Assembly (NCBI RefSeq): GCF_038561935.1
Contig: NZ_CP102770.1
Location: 6,758,001 to 6,822,000 of the forward strand
Source: Myxococcus stipitatus
Lineage (GTDB): Bacteria; Myxococcota; Myxococcia; Myxococcales; Myxococcaceae
Direction of reading: 5' to 3'
Length of the DNA: 64,000 bases
The translations under genes were made by a program, and so were the position numbers. Below, piece after piece: positions 45,001 to 48,000 of the stretch (positions within the stretch are counted from its first letter, which is position 1; each line of letters starts with the position of its first letter). The notes under the pieces were generated by a model. The model was not told the DNA's origin, searched no databases, and worked only from the letters and a program-made list of their open reading frames with translations.

Positions 45001-48000
45001 AATCTGGACGGCCAACGCCGTGAACCGCAGGGAGCGGAGGCCATACTCCCCCAGCGGTCGGTCGAGTTCGATGGGACCCGCGTTGGGAACCACCTTCTGG
45101 GCCAGCTCGCGAAGCACCTCCGCGAGCTCCGAGGCGCGCGGGCCCTCCCCCACCGGAGCCGAGCCCACGGCCGCCCCCAGCTCGGCGGTGAGCGCCGCCG
45201 GGTCTTCCTTGCCCAGGCGAACGCGGTCGACCTTCTGGTTCAGCGTGAGCGGGAACCGCTCGAGCACATGGAACGCCGACGGCACCATGTACTCGGGAAG
45301 CCAGCGGCGCAGCTCCTCCGCCAGGCCCGCCGTCGAGCGTGGGCGGGACAGGCGCACGTAGGCGATGAGCCGGTCATCCTGTCCCTCCGCGCGCCGGAGC
45401 ACGACCACCGCGTCCGCGATGGACTCCAGCTTCTCGAGCGCGGCCTCGATTTCTCCCAGCTCGATGCGATAGCCGGCGAGCTTCACCTGCGCATCCGCGC
45501 GTCCGACGTACTGGAGGGAGCCGTCCTCCAGGAGGCACACGCGGTCCCCGGTCCGGTACATCACTCGACCGCTCGGCCCGAACGGGTCCGGGACGAAGCG
45601 GTCCGCGGTCAGCTCCGGGCGATTGATATAGCCGCGGGCCACACCGTCACCGCCGATGAACAGCTCCCCCGTCTCGAGCGGAGCCACCGGGCGCCCCCGC
45701 TCATCGAGCACATGGCAGCGCGTCCGGTCGATGGGGCTCCCCAGCGTGATGGGCGCCCCGGAGCGCACCTCGCCAGCGGTCGACCAGATGGTGGTCTCGG
45801 TGGGCCCATAGACATTCCAGAGTCGAGTGACCCGAGCGAGCAGCGCATCGGCGAGCTCACGGGTCAGCGCCTCACCGCCACACAGCGCGACCAGGTCGAG
45901 CCGTCGCGTCCATCCGGCCTCGATGAGCATCTTCCAGGTAGAGGGGGTCGCCTGGAGGAGCGTCGCCCCACCCTGTTCGAGCGCCTGGAGCAGCTTCACG
46001 CCATCGTGTGCCGTCTCGGTCGACACGAGCTCGACGGTGCCGCCCGTGAGCAGCGGCAGGAAGAGCTCGAGCCCCGCGATGTCGAAGCACACCGTGGTGA
46101 GGGCGAAGAGACAATCCTTCGGTCCGCACTTCAGCAGTCGCGCGAAGGACTGAAGCAGGTTCGTGAGACTGGAGTGGGAGACCTCCACGCCCTTGGGGCG
46201 CCCCGTCGAGCCCGAGGTGTAGAGGACATACGCGGGCCAGTCTCCCTGGGCCACGGACGGCGGCGCGGGAAGCGGGGCCGGAGCCCTCACGTCATCCACC
46301 CTCAGCGCCAGGGTGTTGAAGCGAACCTCCGCGCTCGAGCGGTCCACGAGCACGCAGCGCGCGCCCGCGTCCTCAATCATGTACTCCAGCCGCTCTCGCG
46401 GATACGTCGGGTCCAGCGGAAGGTAGGCAGCCCCCACTTCCAACGTGCCCAGCAAGGCGGGGATGAGCTGCGGGCCCCGCTCAAGGAGGATGCCCACGCG
46501 GGCCCCCGGCCCCACGCCATGCGCCCGAAGCATCGCCGCGATGCGCGACGCGTGGGCCACCAGCTCGCCGTACCGCAGCACGGAGCCCCCCGCGCGAATG
46601 GCCACGGCCTCCGGTGCCAGCGCGGCCTGTTCCCGCACGAGCTCGGGCAGGCAGCGGTCCACGGGACGGTCGGACGCCACTTCCCGCAGCGGCTCGTGCG
46701 CCAGGGCACGGGCCTCATGCTTCACGGGAAGCAGCTCGGGAGCCAGCTCCGCGAGCTCGAGGCGGGAGCGACCACGAGCGAACAGCGCGTCGAACTCCCC
46801 CTCGGGACCGCAGTCGTGCCAGCTCACGGCACACGTCCAGTCCGGACCCGCCAGGGCGGTCAGCGCTTCGGGCTCCACGCCGGTGGCGGAGGAGTCCACG
46901 ACCGCCCCACCCAGGAGCCGCGCGGCGCGTCGGGCCACGTCCTGGGTCCGTGCATTCGGAATGTCGCGCACCGCGATGAGGCCCGGAGAGGACGCCAGCG
47001 ACCTGAGCAACCCGGGCATCCCGCCCACCTCGTCCCAGCGAGACACAGTCACCCGAGGTGCCGGGGCCCGCGCGGCCCCCACGCGCAGGACGACGTCGTA
47101 GCGATATCGGGTCAGCTCGTTGTGCGCCCGGCCGCGTTTCGGAGTGAGCGAGATGCCCGCGATGCGAGGGAACCGCCGTCGCAGCGACAGGAAGAACGCC
47201 GGGTCCATCACCAGCTCCGACTCGTCCTCCAGGGAGCGCTGAAGCCGCCGAGCGGCGGGTTCCACCTGTCCCCCCGTGCCCTCTCGCGACTCCGCGAGGC
47301 GCTGCACCCCGAGCAGCCGCAGGTTGCGCACATCCCCCAGGTAGATGAAGCCCTCGGGCGTGAGCAGCTCGAGCGCGGCCTCGATGACGCGCGCCAGGTA
47401 CTCGGACGAGGGGAAGTACTGGATGACCGAGTTGAGGATGACGGTGTCGAAGCGACGATGCGCCAGGGCGCGCAGGTCATCCGCCGGAGCCACCTCCACG
47501 GAGACCTTCCGCGCGTCCTCCCCCAGCCGGTGCAGATGACGACGGACATGGGCCACCGCGTTCGCGGAGAAGTCCGCGCCGCAGTAGCTCACGGAGTGTG
47601 GGGCCAGCCGCCACAGCAGGAGCCCCTTGCCACACCCCAGCTCGAGGATGGCCCGAGGCGACAGCGCGAGCACCCCCTCCACCGTCGCCTCGACCCACTC
47701 GCGCATGTCCGACGCGGGAATGGGCTGCCCCGTGCTGTCTCGCCAGCACGTGGTGTCGAAGAGCGGGTCCGCGCCAGGCTCCCCCTCGTACGAGGCCTCG
47801 TAGACCTCACGCCATCGCTCGAGGTGCTCGGTGGTCTGCTCGACGCGGCGCACGAGCAGCTCGAGCGCCTTCTCCCAGGCCTCCACCACCCGCGAGGTGG
47901 AGCCCGCATCCACGCGGGCCTCGAGCTGTGCCCCCTCCGCCGTCAGCCGCAGGAGCCAGCGTGGCGTGCTCCGCGGATGCGATGAAGGTGCCGCCCCCCA